A stretch of DNA of 64,000 nucleotides from assembly GCF_910592395.1 (NCBI RefSeq), contig NC_088322.1, positions 9,297,431 to 9,361,430 of the forward strand, in the 5' to 3' direction. A program made the translations under genes and the position numbers. Source of the stretch: Lineus longissimus. Its lineage: Eukaryota; Nemertea; Pilidiophora; Heteronemertea; Lineidae. This document shows, piece after piece, positions 13,301 through 24,526 of this stretch. The notes beneath the pieces are model-generated. The model saw nothing but the letters and a program-made list of their open reading frames with translations, made no database searches and had not been told where the DNA came from. Numbering within the stretch: position 1 is the stretch's first letter; each line of letters starts with the position of its first letter.

Positions 13301-16300
13301 TCTTCTCTGCTTTAGCGGCTGGACGTCTAAACATGTCTTCGATAGCCATTCGACTTGCTCTTGCAGCTGCAGGAGTGTCTTAGATGCATCCTGAAAACAA
13401 CCAATTGGATTGAAAGACACATGTAGCCTTGCATTTAGCACTTTACTTCAGTTGTCTCGTCATTTGAAAACGTGAAACCGAGATTCTTGATTTTGCCTGA
13501 TATTATCCTTAAACTACAGCGTTTTTATTGAATAAAAGATCACTTGACAACTCTTTCATATAATTCACCATGCACCAAGTGCACCAAATTGCATGAAATT
13601 CCTGTCACAGAATTGTCTTTTTTCCGAATGCTTCCTCAGTAGCTACTGAGACTAAATAATTAGGGCATTCAAGGATGTTTGCTATCTTTTTTTATGAGAA
13701 GACAGCTTGAAAGTCTGAGACTGGCTATGAATGTAAACTACACCTACCCTTACTGTGTGTATAAGAGAATGTGGATCGAAGTACTGTATCTCTGTCTGAT
13801 ATTTCTTTAGCTTGACAGCCACGCCTGCGATTCTTCTTTCGACGATATGTGCTCGGTGGTAAAACTGGAAATACAATAGTTATGTCGTAAGCTATATATA
13901 ATGCCATTTATCTTAAAGCCAGGATTATACTTTTAGAGATACATGTATCTATATTTAAAATCAAACGGTATGGTATTGTAAGGTATGGTTCGAAAAAGGC
14001 CCATGACCTTCATCACCTTAAAGAGCCTATCCTAGGACATCAACTATTTCACCGGAAAGCCATACGATAGACAAACAAGCTCTTTGCAGTTGGCTTATTA
14101 TGAGGAGCAGTGCCCTGATGAGAATTTAACTCTGGACCAACCTGGTGATATGTTGCGGCATTCTTCGTATGGACCTCCTGACACTCCGAGACTTTGTCTA
14201 ACCATTGCCATGTCTCGTTCAACTTGTGCGCGTCTAGGTGGTCCTCTTGTACGAAAGACTTTGAAGGGTAGGTGGGCACTATCTCACTGGCTACGAGATT
14301 TAGAGCCCTCTCGCTTACTTCATTGGACAGATTCTGAAAGAATGGATTTCTAAATGACGGAAGAGTATATGGTTGTGCAGTTTCACTGCGATGGTCCTTA
14401 CCAAAACTGATGAACAAGATGACATGGGGACACGCCTTGTCAATGCATTTCTCTAAAATGTGCTTCGTTTCATGTTTGGTGCACTAACAACAAACGATTT
14501 CATACTACGATCATAGAATTACGTTGAATTTATACGTTCACCATTGTTTTAGTGCGAACATATTTATGTATACAGCCCCCTCGCTTACTGGACAGAAAAT
14601 TATATTCAAAATTGAAATGGATCTAATTTTAAATCATACTAAAATGTAATGTGACAAGCCTGAAAGAGAGAACATCGAAAGTGATCATGAGACAACACAC
14701 CAAGGTACACAAATATCAACGGGCAACAAAATTGATAGCAGCCGACCTCTTACCTGATAAAAGTCTTCTACCTCAACTACTTGGAGTACTGTTTCTAAAT
14801 TCTTTTGACGGTAATGGGCGGATTCCTGAAGAAAAAAGTTAGCAAATTGCAAGAAAAATCAAGAACGCTTATTGAGAAGCTTGGTATCGAAATTGAAATA
14901 TTATACCCTCTCTTTTCATTCAGGTTAGTGATATAACCCGGAATGAAGTCGTCGAAGCGAAACGAAATCATAGAAACGAAAGAAACCTTCTCAGCGAAAT
15001 GTACCCCTCGAAATATAGAAGATTCGTTAAAATAGCAAGGACGAAATTAGTTGTGTTAACTATCGAAATTGTAGATCTTAACCATTTTAATGGATATTTC
15101 TTACTACTTTTTAAAGATAGAACAACTAATCAATGGTTACTTTCACCACTATTTTTACGAATTTCAAAGTTGGTGCACCGGATTAGTTGTTTCTACTGAT
15201 AACTTTTTTAAGAGGGCGGGGGTACCAGCATTGAGGAGCCCATAGAAATTGAGAAGTCTCCATTGTAATAAAACTCACCACTAATGAACTGTATCGGGAC
15301 TCTAAGCCATCGATGTCATCTCGTGACGTCTGAAAGGACAAGAAGTTAAACCTATGTTACCGAGTGGCTGATATTGATCATTTGGTCGATTGGCGCGCCT
15401 GCAGCTTTTCGAAGTTCTCCGAAACGTTTTCTCCGATGCCAATAGACCTAGAAGGAATTGAACAATGTCGACAATATATAAACTATGTTCGCTTGGCTAG
15501 TCCTTGCTAAATGTTGTTGTGGTCGATCATGACCTCGAATTAGTGAGAGAAAAAAACTGCGCTGGGTAGCAAAAACTCTTTATCGGTGAAGATAAATAAG
15601 TGGTGAAATCACCGATCCCGCCTGCTGTAATGTTATAGAAAGTCGTCAACCATTACATGGCGAAAAAAGTTGATAAGATGTCAAGCATCATAATCTAATT
15701 GCGAATGTCTAATTTACCAACTAATTTACGTTTAAATATCTTATATTATACCAGTGCAAGGTCACCTAGTCATTATAGAGTATAATAGTAGAATCGCCGT
15801 GTATGAGCATAGCGGCTGTACACCCAAGGAAACGAATTTCGAGCTATTTGAAAATTTCACAACACTAGTCAACAAATTAAACATGTTTCTAGCATCGCAT
15901 GGCTGTAGCTGTATCTTATGGCAATGATGGCAAACCAAATCATTAAGAGTCTGCACCAGATCATGTATATTAGCGGATTGCTGCCACACCTACATCTGCG
16001 AACAGGCTTTCAAACTGTTCATGCTACATGAAAATGCGTTAGTTTGAATCATAGTATCTATTCCAACCCCAATTCTCAGGAGAGTTCTAAGCGTTATCGT
16101 CGTTATAATGTAAACATAAATATAACAGAAACAAAATTGCACACAACATCCGGCGATTTGCGTGCAGGTAGCATGTCGACGACACGTTGCCTCTTGTCAG
16201 AAATGAAGAGGAACGGTGTGTCTTTAATATAGAGTTTTCGCAAAGCCCCCGAAACGTCAACGTGAACGCCTATTCCATTGTTCGATATCGTTACCAGGAA

Positions 16301-19300
16301 GGCGAATAATCAGACATGCGTTAACGTTAGAGTTTCGAGGGATTCGCGAAAACTCCCTATTGTCAGGTATGCGCGAATCCATAATACGAACCATAATCGA
16401 CTTCAAACGGAGATGACGTCAAAAGGAGAAAACAAACGACTTCTGATCGAACTCTGAACCTCTCTGGTATATGATACAGTGAGTCATAAGTAAATCGAGA
16501 TTCGTTGAGTTCTGCAACACCTGGGCTATTGTTTTTATCGATGATAAAATACCTCTCGAATTTCAAAATACATGTTAAAGGAAAGCTCAGGACAAGAATT
16601 GCTCGTGTTCATAACTAAAAAATAACGACGGCTTCAGTGAACGAGATTATTACTTAGAAAAAATTCTCAGTATTCGTTCAAGAGTGGACGTTTTTCACAT
16701 TGGCTGTAGTAGAATAGTCTAAACGTCCTATTTCGAAACCTTAATGGACATTGGCTTAAGACATCATTATCTGATCAAAACCAGCGTGAAACCGGGTTGA
16801 TCACTCGGAAAAGGGACGCCATATTATATTTACCAGGGCTATACCCGAAACATATAAATTTTGTAAAAAGATAAACGAATCATACGTTTCGGAGGTTGAA
16901 AACCGTTCAGCTGAAAAATGCCTTGTTTCGATGTCATGTGTTCGTATCAATAAACTTGTCTTATCCGTGAAAGAAAGTAAAAAATTGGCATTTACACTCC
17001 CTTGACATATTGGATTGGCATAAGACGAATATTAAGGTTCAAACAAGGGCCTTCACTGAAAAAAAAAAAAAAAACTAATTCATCAGTAGGACTCTCAGTG
17101 TGACTTTGGGACGAGCTTAGTTCTCAGATGATATGATTTTGCCCTCCACAGGTTGTGAAATACGTCATTGGTAAAAGAGCTTTCGTTGTTAAACTAAGCA
17201 ACCGTGATTTCATCTCTTTCAACACTCAGTACTACAACTAATCGCCAGTTGCCATGGACGCCCTTAAGAGCCAGTTAATATTTCATGCTATTGCCTTATT
17301 ATTGCTAATTAACAATATTATATTGCAGATGGTTAGTGCCAGTTTGATCAAGGTATTTACTTCTCATACGGAGTGTAGGACATGTAGGGACATGTGACAA
17401 CACCTACTCACTTTGAAACGGCCGTCTGGGTCACCTTTCAAAACTTCTTTGACAAAAATCGGTGTTGTTCACATCGAACTTCTTACCTCTCTGTCAGGAC
17501 TTGGCCGCCATTTTGCCCTGTCCCTGTAATATCTCCATGACAACGAATGACGTAATGGAGAATGACTTCTACTTCTCCTAGTCCTGTTGCCCTTGATACT
17601 TGCGTAATACTCTGTCCAAGGCCTCACAGAGTTGTGATACATTTTTAATCCTTTGCCGAGCAATACCTTTACAAAACATTTACAAAGTTCTGATCACGAA
17701 AGCGGATTTCCTCCCAAAGGCTTCTGTATCCTTTTTTGTCCAAAGTCGGAATTATTGATATCAGGAAAGGATGTTCTCAAAAATAAATCCGGTGATCAAC
17801 CTTTCAATTTGTATTCGTTGCGCCTTTCTCTCAGTTCCAGAGTCGACACCTACGAAATGAGACGAACCTCTTGTGTTTTTGGGGGGACCGGCTGCCGGGC
17901 TAGTTGAAGAAATTTCTGATTAACACGACCCGGCACGATACGGTGATAGAAGACGCACCTGCTATCCAAAGTAATGTTCAGATTCAAAGTGAAAGAAGCC
18001 CAAGAAAGAAACAAGTAGAATAGCCACTAACACGCCTTGAGAATTAGTAATAGCTAAATTAGGTATCCAATGGACAGGTATAAATCCTCTATACCGTCTT
18101 GCAAAAGATTCGGACGAAGGTCCAGACGTTCGAAGCGTAGCCGCAGTAGCTTTACGGAAAATCGTAAGAACCATAGAACTCTGATGACTCCAATCAGGTT
18201 TTACGATATCCACCCTGTTTACTCGAACAAGAACCTATCCTGAATTATAAGTGACCCAAACCAGCCCTGCTGATCAAATGAATCGACACACCCCTCCAAT
18301 GTCGAGAATGACAGCTTATTAAAATGGTTAAGAAGTTAAGAACCATAGCTTTGACTATGCCCTTGAGTTGGTTCCCTGGCCAGACAATCTGTCAAGGCCG
18401 ACAAGAAAACAACTCCGATCATTAGATTCACAGGAGGATGCATGACATACCTGTGATCCATGACCTTGTAATGGGCCTAAAGATAAACCCTTTTGCATAA
18501 GAATACAACAGATGTCTCAATGACAATTATTTGTATGCACATGTATATACAATGTACATGTACAGCGTGTATCAATCGAAATCATACACTGCAATGGACT
18601 GCAGTTATGTTTTTTTCGATACCCGGTAAATCTTGATATCTATAAAGGCACTCACTGCGTTCACCTGGGACTGAAAAATCTTCTTTGTCGTCCGTGAAGG
18701 GGTTGCTAAACCTGCCTAATTAAAGATTTGAACATGCCTGATGAACCGAAATGATAATATTATATATTCCCCATTTTTGTCTGGCAGTGTTTCGAAAAAT
18801 GTACTTCAAATGTATATACAAAAAGTACATAAATAGGAAGCCCGACACTTATAAGTGCTCATCGAAACACTTGTTAAACATTGACTGACGTTCGATAATT
18901 CGTCAATACATTGAGGCTATGATCGGAGAACGAGAGCGCAGTTGTTCCAGGGGTCCTTAGCTATCATTCCTAACATACTAAGTATGTAATGGAGCACGTC
19001 AAAATTATTTTGAAGAAAAAATCGAACAATGTTTGAGCTGCTACATAGGTTTTCAAAGCACTACAACCATTTTTCAGCGTCAATACCAATAAAAGGCAGT
19101 GAATAGCCTACAATAGCAATGCATCCATCAGCAGCGCTATCTAACGATGCCATCAAAATATTGACCAAAGCAACAGGTTGTTAAAAGTAAGCATTTCGCC
19201 AGGAACAATGCAGAATTTCATTACGGTATGAGTTATTTTGTGACTTATCAGATGCCAGAAAATTGCAAATTGCGAAAAATGAAGAAAACCGAAGGATAAT

Positions 19301-22300
19301 CCTGCTTTCCTCCTACAAAGGGACACATAATAGACCTTCCACAACGTAAATCCATGATGGTGGCCTATCGATAGTTTGGAAATGAAAGCAATGGAAAGAG
19401 GAATATAGACTCGAATGGCAGTGAAATTACTCCACACGGCATAAAAGCGAATCAAATTAGCGAAAAACCTCAGAAATAAATCCGTCGTATCAAGAAGCCT
19501 GCGTCATGTAAATCCAATCCAAAAACAAAACACATGCTTCGAAATACATTCCGATGTTGTCTCCATTCAACTCACAGTTATGGCAAGAACAAACTGACTG
19601 GTGGTATATGGTAGTGAGTATGTAAAGTTTGGGGTGCGGGGGGGGCTGACACATTGATCCAATGGTAAATATGCGCCTACACTCCCGACGAGACTGACAG
19701 CACACGTTCGAATGTCAACTCGTGTGTCAATCATATCAATCTCACTACCGTGTCTCATTATTTACCGTAATTGCTAATGTGTTAGATCAGTCTTCAGCAA
19801 ATGTCCTGGACACGTGCTTGGTCGATTGGGTTGATAAGTCGAACGAAAAGGGAAGGATTGTCTTCAGTGGCCTGTGGCGCCTTTAAGGTCAAAATGATCC
19901 TTCTAATCTCCATATTGTATATCATATTTACCAACAAATATTAAGTAAATACCTAGAAAAACTGATCCGATTGAAATATCGCCTTTAACAATGGTGTGTG
20001 TTTTTGTGGTTAGATTAAGTTACAAGTCGGAATCAAGTGATTAGAGAGTACTTCAGTGTTTCAATAGGTACACGTACATAACATTGAATGAAGTCATTTG
20101 TTTAACCAGACATCAAAATTAAGACAACATGGGTCTGTATCAAGACTCAAAAGGACCACGCGCCGAATGGTGATGGTGATGGTGATGATGATGTTAATGA
20201 TGATGATGATGATGATGGTGAGGACGACGACAACGATGTCTATGATGATGATGACAATGATGACGCCGACGAAACTGCTACCCTGCTTGTCAACAGACGG
20301 TATCTGCTTAACGATATTGTTGCTAGTCACATCATCTATTAATACCTTCTAAATACCACGAGTATACCAACTCCGTATTGGACGAAAAGATACCTCGGGA
20401 AAGGGAGAAAAATGTTATGCACTCCGTCCTCAGTGCCAGATCACATGATCAGCCCCTGAGGAGTTTATTCCAGTGTAATTTCGTACCTGTGGAACAAGAC
20501 TTATCAATGAAATCTACCCCGCCAAAGGGTTTTGAAACTACCTTTTTTATCAGCGCTTCTCTATATGTTTCCTTTAATGCCAATCAAGCCCTTTCATTTC
20601 AAAAGCACGTGTCCTGCAGCAAAGTCATAAGATCCTTTGTATCAAGATCAGATAAATGAGAGGAAAAAATCTACCGTTAGAGCACAATCGGCCCAATATC
20701 ACATTTATTCATAAAGTATTATATCTTCCCCTTACCCCGACAACCAATTACCATAAAATTTACTTGTACCATTAAAAGCGCATTTTATATCCTCAATACT
20801 AGTATATTATGGAGTCACCGGATATGATCGTGGTATTTTTTGTGTACAGTCACGTAATGGTCATACCTTGAGGACTATTTTGATTGGAGGAGTTATTTGC
20901 AAATATCAAAATATTCCCGTACATGTCAGGATCATTTGAAGCGCTAAGTGTGTAATTATGTACGCGAAAGTGTGCTTCGTTTTCAGTCCGCCAGAATCAT
21001 AATGCAGTTTGATGACAGCCAAAGAGGAATTTCAACTTACACTCCCAGAAAAAAGTATGTTTGAGTATTTTAAAAACCTTTAAAGAGATTTCGCCCAACA
21101 TATATATGCACCCCGTTTTCCGGTAAAACGAAAAAAACTAAAACTGTTTTTGAATAATTGTGGAAAACTCGTCTAAGGGTTTTTCATTTTGCTAAGAAGC
21201 ATCTACGGGCTGCATATTTGTGTTGACCGAAAAACTATTAAAGGTTCTTCGAAAGCTCAAAAACCATCATTTCTAAGAATCTATACAAGTATTCTTTGGT
21301 ACATGTACGACATGATAATTTGAGCGAATCTATGTCTCGCACCGATGAGCTCTAACGAAACCAATTGAATCAAGGTCCGAGCTCCACCAGGACATTTTCC
21401 GGGCCGGGGCATTTTTTCCAGAAGAAGACTTCTTTTCAATTCCTAGACTATTAACAGGATACTTTACAAATGTGCCAACTCACCCCTAACGACTTATATC
21501 TTTCTATGAGTTCCCTAAAGCCTTCGATTTCCTTTCTCTGCACGTGTAGCCTCCTGATGCAATGTTGTACTCCTGTCAGACTGCCCCCTAGTGGCGAATT
21601 CTGTAACGCAGTCTGAAAAGAAGACACGAGCAGATTATTTCATTTTCAAGTACCCGATTCAATGGCGCTATTTAAAGAAAGCCTAAAGGCGGGAGCTGGG
21701 CGCAGCATTTAGTAGTTTACAGGTGGCGTGGTTGCAACTGAAGGAGATAACGCCAGTCAGGAAATGACAATGCAGCTGATGTCAACAGCGCAGCTCGTGG
21801 TTCACCATTTCCTGGCAGTGTGATATCATGACCTGATAAGGTTAACCTAGTTATCAAATAAAAACATTTCCTGCGGTCGTGATTATTTCATTGTCGTACT
21901 GGTTAATGGGCAAGTGTAACACTAGGTTGACTATCATTCCACGAATTCTGCTCACCGGTACCGAAGTTGCGGGGGAAGCGATGTCAACGACTTAAAAAGG
22001 AAATAGAATCATACAACCCGTCTCTCGTTTTACTCATCATGTAGCCCATCTTTTCCCATCACGCATTCTTTTTCCATTTTGTATGATATAGTACAGGTTA
22101 TCGATGTTAACAGCAGTGTATTGTTAACAATTATCAAATGACTAATATCAAGTTGTCACTGACAGTTCGTATTGACACATTAACTTGTTTGCCTACTGAC
22201 TGGCAAGGGACTATTCCATCCTGAAGCTCAGGTCAACACTCGGCACTATCCATCCAGTGCGAGGGGAGAAGGATACGACTGACTCTGGGATATCGAGGAC

Positions 22301-23420
22301 GGGCTATTCGGGCCACCAAGACCAATATGAATAGGACCCCTGGGACAACAAATTGTGACATAATTATGTCGCTTGCATTGGTGTAGCGCCATACCTGATT
22401 GATATGACAGGATAATGCCTTTCTGCATCAGACCTATATTTTGGGGGTGTTGGGCTCAGAGGTCCCCCCCCCAAAAAAATGCTTGCAAAATCTTGTCCGA
22501 CAACAATATTCAGGATATAAGCCGATTTTTACCAGTGATACTTCTCTTATTTCAAATACCACAAACGTAGTACTATGTGCTCTAATTTATCGTTATCTCT
22601 GTCGTGCCAGGCGGTAAGTGCTTACAGAGGAGTTGTACATGTACGTGCAATTACACACAAATTTCATCAACATGTCCTTATGTACACCCCCATGCATACT
22701 CTGATACTATTGACCATCTTCTCAAGTACCGCAGTTCAAAAGCACCGAGGGTGCCCCTGGAATAGGCCGGTGCCGCCTCGTCCGAACAATATAGGAAAGA
22801 GAAAATCAATCGACTTTATAGCGGACATATGCTCGCCGTGGGTTGGTTTCTGGGATTATCGACCTTATCAGGTCAAAAATAGACATTCACGTGTATCATT
22901 TTAGCTATACTAGATATCGGTTCATACGTTTGGTGGCAATCGGCCCGTGCGTAATTTCGACCACATGACTTTGATTTTTGGCCTAATGACCTTTACATTT
23001 GACCTCGTCGACCTCTCAACGGCAGACTATATGTGTCAAACGGGCCGAGGGCTTGGGAGTAGTGGAATGAACAAACAAGCAGAGTGAGTGAGTGAAAGAC
23101 AGCCAGACACACAATCAGTCCTAGAATTCTAGTGTGATGACGTTGTGGCTTGAATCATCTCAAAACGCGGAGAGTCAAAAGGCTGAGGTACAATGAAGTT
23201 ACAAAGTACGTCACAGTACATCCCCACGTGCATGCATTGCATTGACCCGAGATGCCGGGGTATTCGCCCGATCGACGATCTGAGAACTGGCGTTTTAAAC
23301 ACAGGTGGATGATTGTCTTTTTTGTCTATGCCTTGTTAAATGCCCTACCTTATAATCCTCGAGCCATTTGATGCACTCTTTAGGGCTCAGTGGTCCTAAT
23401 AACCGAAAATCCATCACCAT
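1..23420 (-). CDS. Plakin/spectraplakin-type cytoskeletal linker gene (13 exons seen, both ends incomplete)
   Basis: Gene-level entry. Exons from 5' to 3' (high to low coordinates): 23420-23349, 21612-21484, 18670-18656, 15329-15279, 14825-14754, 14333-14142, 13864-13754, 13390-13247, 12997-12935, 12567-12370, 12016-11762, 10869-10751, 10306 to beyond 1. All joins are phase 0 except the last, which is phase 2 and restores an Arg codon. Together they give about 474 residues of plakin domain followed by at least 3,435 residues of plakin repeats. The plakin domain shows spectrin-like helices, the conserved NETWQWLDKVSECQEVH region, an SH3 domain inserted in a spectrin repeat, and VPSLVLIF...PDREAVDLA after the SH3. 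Plakins link actin, microtubules and intermediate filaments to junctions. No calponin-homology actin-binding exons are visible, and the 3' end (spectrin rod, GAS2/EF-hand if present) lies left of the window. Whether this is the single invertebrate spectraplakin or a diverged paralogue cannot be told from here. Confidence 0.85.
1270..7340 (-). repeat. Array of ~15 near-identical 405-bp plakin-repeat units (135 aa each)
   Basis: The landmark encoding the DPEKGCYVDP region recurs every 405 bases at about 1396, 1801, 2206 and so on to 7066: 15 copies with no length change. Each unit encodes two sub-motifs, one around GLIDPEKGCYVDP and one around GLYDPEKM. Shared rare variants show larger copying units. 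Blocks beginning near 5400 and 6210 match at 810 bp (two units), and blocks near 1801 and 3421 match at 1,620 bp (four units). Units left of about 1270 and right of about 7340 are clearly diverged; one near 8230 lacks part of the AIEEGLM segment. Confidence 0.92.
10751..10869 (-). CDS. Plakin exon immediately upstream of the giant exon
   Basis: Acceptor ttatgttacag, donor gtaagtgt, 119 nt. It encodes DLLVYYRCYENTLWTT and continues to VSTAYIK plus two bases (CG) that pair with the first base of the giant exon to make Arg. It forms the end of the plakin domain. Confidence 0.85.
11762..12016 (-). CDS. Plakin exon, spectrin-like repeat after SH3
   Basis: Acceptor ctgtttccag, donor gtaagttc, 255 nt (85 codons, phase 0-0). 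It starts LLQFDFHDRHKIREILDEAL and ends ADRVVTLLG. The heptad-like helix fits a spectrin-type repeat. The middle (DSEPHAGRKGGGDVPQ) is a flexible insertion not expected in a compact three-helix repeat. Confidence 0.82.
12370..12567 (-). CDS. Plakin exon: SH3 C-terminus and start of next spectrin repeat
   Basis: Acceptor tttcatttcag, donor gtaagtgg, 198 nt (66 codons, phase 0-0). Residues VPSLVLIF close the SH3 fold, and SSPDREAVDLAHRLRQH begins the next helix. This matches the known plakin arrangement in which the SH3 is followed directly by a proline-containing link and a spectrin repeat. Confidence 0.88.
12935..12997 (-). CDS. Plakin exon: central SH3 strand
   Basis: Acceptor caatttttcag, donor gtaagtgg, 63 nt (21 codons, phase 0-0), ISVIKGHVYEIVEAVDQSKW then Met. 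The KG..YEIVEA...KW pattern is the SH3 n-Src/distal region, joining in frame to flanking SH3 exons. Confidence 0.87.
13247..13390 (-). CDS. Plakin exon: spectrin helix and start of SH3
   Basis: Acceptor ggttgttttcag, donor gtaggtat (weaker than its neighbours), 144 nt (48 codons, phase 0-0). It encodes a helix (LLQLQEQVEWL) and then the linker VQPLKQRRRPDCPQKVRALV that opens the SH3. The P.R.P..P..V.AL pattern is typical of plakin SH3 entry. Confidence 0.85.
13754..13864 (-). CDS. Plakin exon: spectrin-repeat helix
   Basis: Acceptor ttgtatttccag, donor gtaagggt, 111 nt (37 codons, phase 0-0), FYHRAHIVERRIAGV onward. It directly continues the ATYHQ|FYHRA junction, equivalent to the conserved aromatic helix before the SH3-bearing repeat in plakins. 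Confidence 0.83.
14142..14333 (-). CDS. Plakin exon: most conserved spectrin-repeat segment
   Basis: Acceptor cattctttcag, donor gttggtcc (non-consensus at +3/+4), 192 nt (64 codons, phase 0-0). It contains KLNETWQWLDKVSECQEVHT, closely resembling the W-rich helix that precedes the SH3 in plakins. This exon and the SH3 exons are the strongest evidence for the family call. Confidence 0.87.
14754..14825 (-). CDS. Plakin exon: spectrin-repeat helix (72 nt)
   Basis: Acceptor ttttcttcag, donor gtaagagg, 24 codons, phase 0-0, ESAHYRQKNLETVLQVVEVE then DFYQ. Amphipathic helix. The segment between this exon and the next is shorter than in vertebrate plakins, so an exon might be missing or this repeat is reduced. 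Confidence 0.8.
15279..15329 (-). CDS. Plakin exon: short helix exon (51 nt)
   Basis: Acceptor gtcctttcag, donor gtgagttt, 17 codons, phase 0-0, TSRDDIDGLESRYSSLV. The LESRY.SL pattern matches the LESQY-like helix that follows the third plakin spectrin repeat. Confidence 0.8.
16229..16356. mobile_element. MITE-like element with imperfect terminal inverted repeats
   Basis: The left end (tagagttttcgcaaagccc) and the reverse complement of the right end (gagttttcgcgaatccctcg) match over about 25-30 bases around AGTTTTCGC and CGAAAC. The element is about 128 bp, has no coding capacity and lies in an intron. Flanks suggest a TA target but the duplication is not clear. Confidence 0.5.
17487..17642 (-). 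CDS. Possible alternative first coding exon of the plakin gene
   Basis: An ATG-initiated reading frame (ATG at 17642-17640; another in-frame ATG at 17663) encodes 52 residues starting MYHNSVRPWTEYY and ending in PSPDRE. It is rich in Arg and Ser (TRRSRSHSPLRHS). It ends at a good donor (gtaagaag) in phase 0, which would splice in frame onto the exon at 15279-15329. No acceptor is evident upstream, as expected of a first exon. Plakin genes commonly have alternative promoters with short unique N-termini. The phase match could still be chance (one in three). Confidence 0.35.
18656..18670 (-). CDS. 15-nt plakin microexon (SQVNA)
   Basis: Acceptor atttttcag, fifteen bases encoding SQVNA, donor gtgagtgcc, phase 0-0. 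It lies alone between the exons at 15279 and 21484 and joins YKSLG and TSRDD in frame. Inclusion or skipping keeps the frame. The call rests on two good splice sites plus phase; no protein comparison can confirm five residues. Confidence 0.6.
20167..20220. repeat. (GAT)n microsatellite
   Basis: About 17 triplets of gat with scattered variants (gat/ggt/gtt). Intronic. Confidence 0.9.
21484..21612 (-). CDS. Plakin exon: spectrin-like repeat helices B/C
   Basis: Acceptor cttcttttcag, donor gtgagttg, 129 nt (43 codons, phase 0-0). TALQNSPLGGSLTGVQHCI is followed by RRLHVQRKEIEGFRELIERY. It aligns by eye with the third plakin spectrin repeat (short helix-breaking loop, then a helix of the form V...I..F...L). 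Confidence 0.83.
22215..22287. repeat. Dispersed repeat, copy 1 (inverted partner at 47713-47808)
   Basis: The stretch containing gaggggagaaggatacgact is found in reverse complement near 47715-47745, and the flanking ccatcctgaa...caacactcggca also matches. This copy lacks about 25 internal bases present in the other. Small non-coding mobile element of unknown class. Confidence 0.65.
23349..23420 (-). CDS. Most 5' supported plakin exon
   Basis: Acceptor tctctttctag, donor gtagggca, 72 nt (24 codons). MVMDFRLLGPLSPKECIKWL then EDYK: helix A of a spectrin repeat with the diagnostic Trp. A polypyrimidine tract and AG precede it, so at least one more exon lies upstream. The leading ATG could be the true start if that exon is a non-coding leader; otherwise this is internal. 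Confidence 0.8.
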
Positions 23421-23561
23421 CTAGAAAGAGAGGAAAACAGAAAATAAGTTGTAATTGTTTTTTTAAACCATGAAAAAGCAATTACAGGCTCTAAAGAAAA
23501 TGACTACTGAAAAAGCAGATGTGTAGGATAAATAGTCTTTGCATGTAGAGGGTTTCTTTTC

Positions 23562-23720
23562 TGCAAGTTGCAAGTTGCAAGTTAAAAATGCAAGTTGCAA
23601 GTTAAAAATGCAAGTTGCAAGTTAAAAATGCAAGTTGCAAGTTAAAAATGCAAGTTGCAAGTAGGAAACGCAAGTTGCAAGTTGAAAATGCAAGTTGCAG
23701 GTTGAAAATGCAAGTTACAA
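23562..23720. repeat. 20-bp minisatellite, array 1
   Basis: About 7-8 units of caagttgcaagttaaaaatg, changing to the gttgaaaatg variant toward the right end. Open frames across it are repeat artefacts. Confidence 0.93.
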
Positions 23721-24526
23721 AAAATGTATATACCCTTTCCCAGAGGCAAACAAATAGACCAGCCATCAGCCTGTCTCACTTCTGTTCCATAGGTCTTGCC
23801 ACTTCACGATGCTTTCTTGCACTTAACCCCCCCCCCCCCCCGCAGTGTTGTGTGCTCAATAGCCTTGAGGACTGTATTCAATGCAAACTTAACACTAGAG
23901 AGTGCTTTTTCGGTGCTCAAAGTACCCTCTAGTATATATCAATGAGTGGCTGCCATCTTGAAAAGTAGTTCCGGCGTGGAAGTTTATCGTCCTTTTGTGA
24001 TCAGGATTTACGAGTAAGCTATCATGGGGCGGTGACAATTGTGTATTTTCGAAAGTTTCGGACCAGCTCAGTATGATTTTATGATCGTAACTTATTTTTT
24101 GAAAGATTAGAAGAAGTTCTGGCAGCCCATTTGAGGCAAGTTTGGGGTTATGAGTGTTCGTGTGAATTGGCGAAATCTATTTTTAGACCGGCCTTGTCGT
24201 CATTCAAAATGGAAGTTTCGCAACGCCGGCAGTGTTTGATATTGGAGCATCTCCACCTGGCGGAGAGATTGAATACTGTTGTGGAGTTAGTATTCAATGC
24301 CCTATGCACTGCACGTACTACGATGCACCTTCTTCGATGACAGTTCTAAATCCCTGGAATGTTCCAGTCTATGAGCACAGTTCCAAGTGTTGCACTAGGG
24401 GAGAATCTTCTGACACTATCCCAACTACATTTGACTTTCTGGATTTTTAGAACTGTCCGTTTCATTGAACAACTGGAATGGGAGGACCCCTTTGTATACG
24501 GTTTTCTTGAAAATGCACAGTTTCAA

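Larger units (their letters stand above)
10307..15278 (-). other. Short introns of the plakin gene (3' cluster)
   Basis: Introns at 10307-10750, 10870-11761, 12017-12369, 12568-12934, 12998-13246, 13391-13753, 13865-14141, 14334-14753 and 14826-15278. Apart from splice sites I see only AT-rich sequence with no further coding structure or recognisable element. Confidence 0.7.
15330..18655. other. Plakin intron with MITE-like element and possible alternative exon
   Basis: It contains the inverted-repeat element at 16229-16356, an A15 tract near 17060, and the candidate first exon at 17487-17642. Otherwise no coding structure or repeat is recognised. Confidence 0.6.
18671..23348. other. Plakin introns on either side of the 21484-21612 exon
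   Basis: They contain a GAT/ATG microsatellite (20167-20220) and one copy of a dispersed repeat (22215-22287). Short open frames here (for example 20378-20659 and 22575-22904 on plus) show no coding features I recognise. Confidence 0.6.

Noticed and set aside
15380-15447. Splice-acceptor-like block on minus encoding SIGIGENVSENFEKLQ
   Set aside because: It lies just upstream of a plakin exon and looks helical, but has no GT donor before an in-frame TGA; only a poor GC donor is possible.
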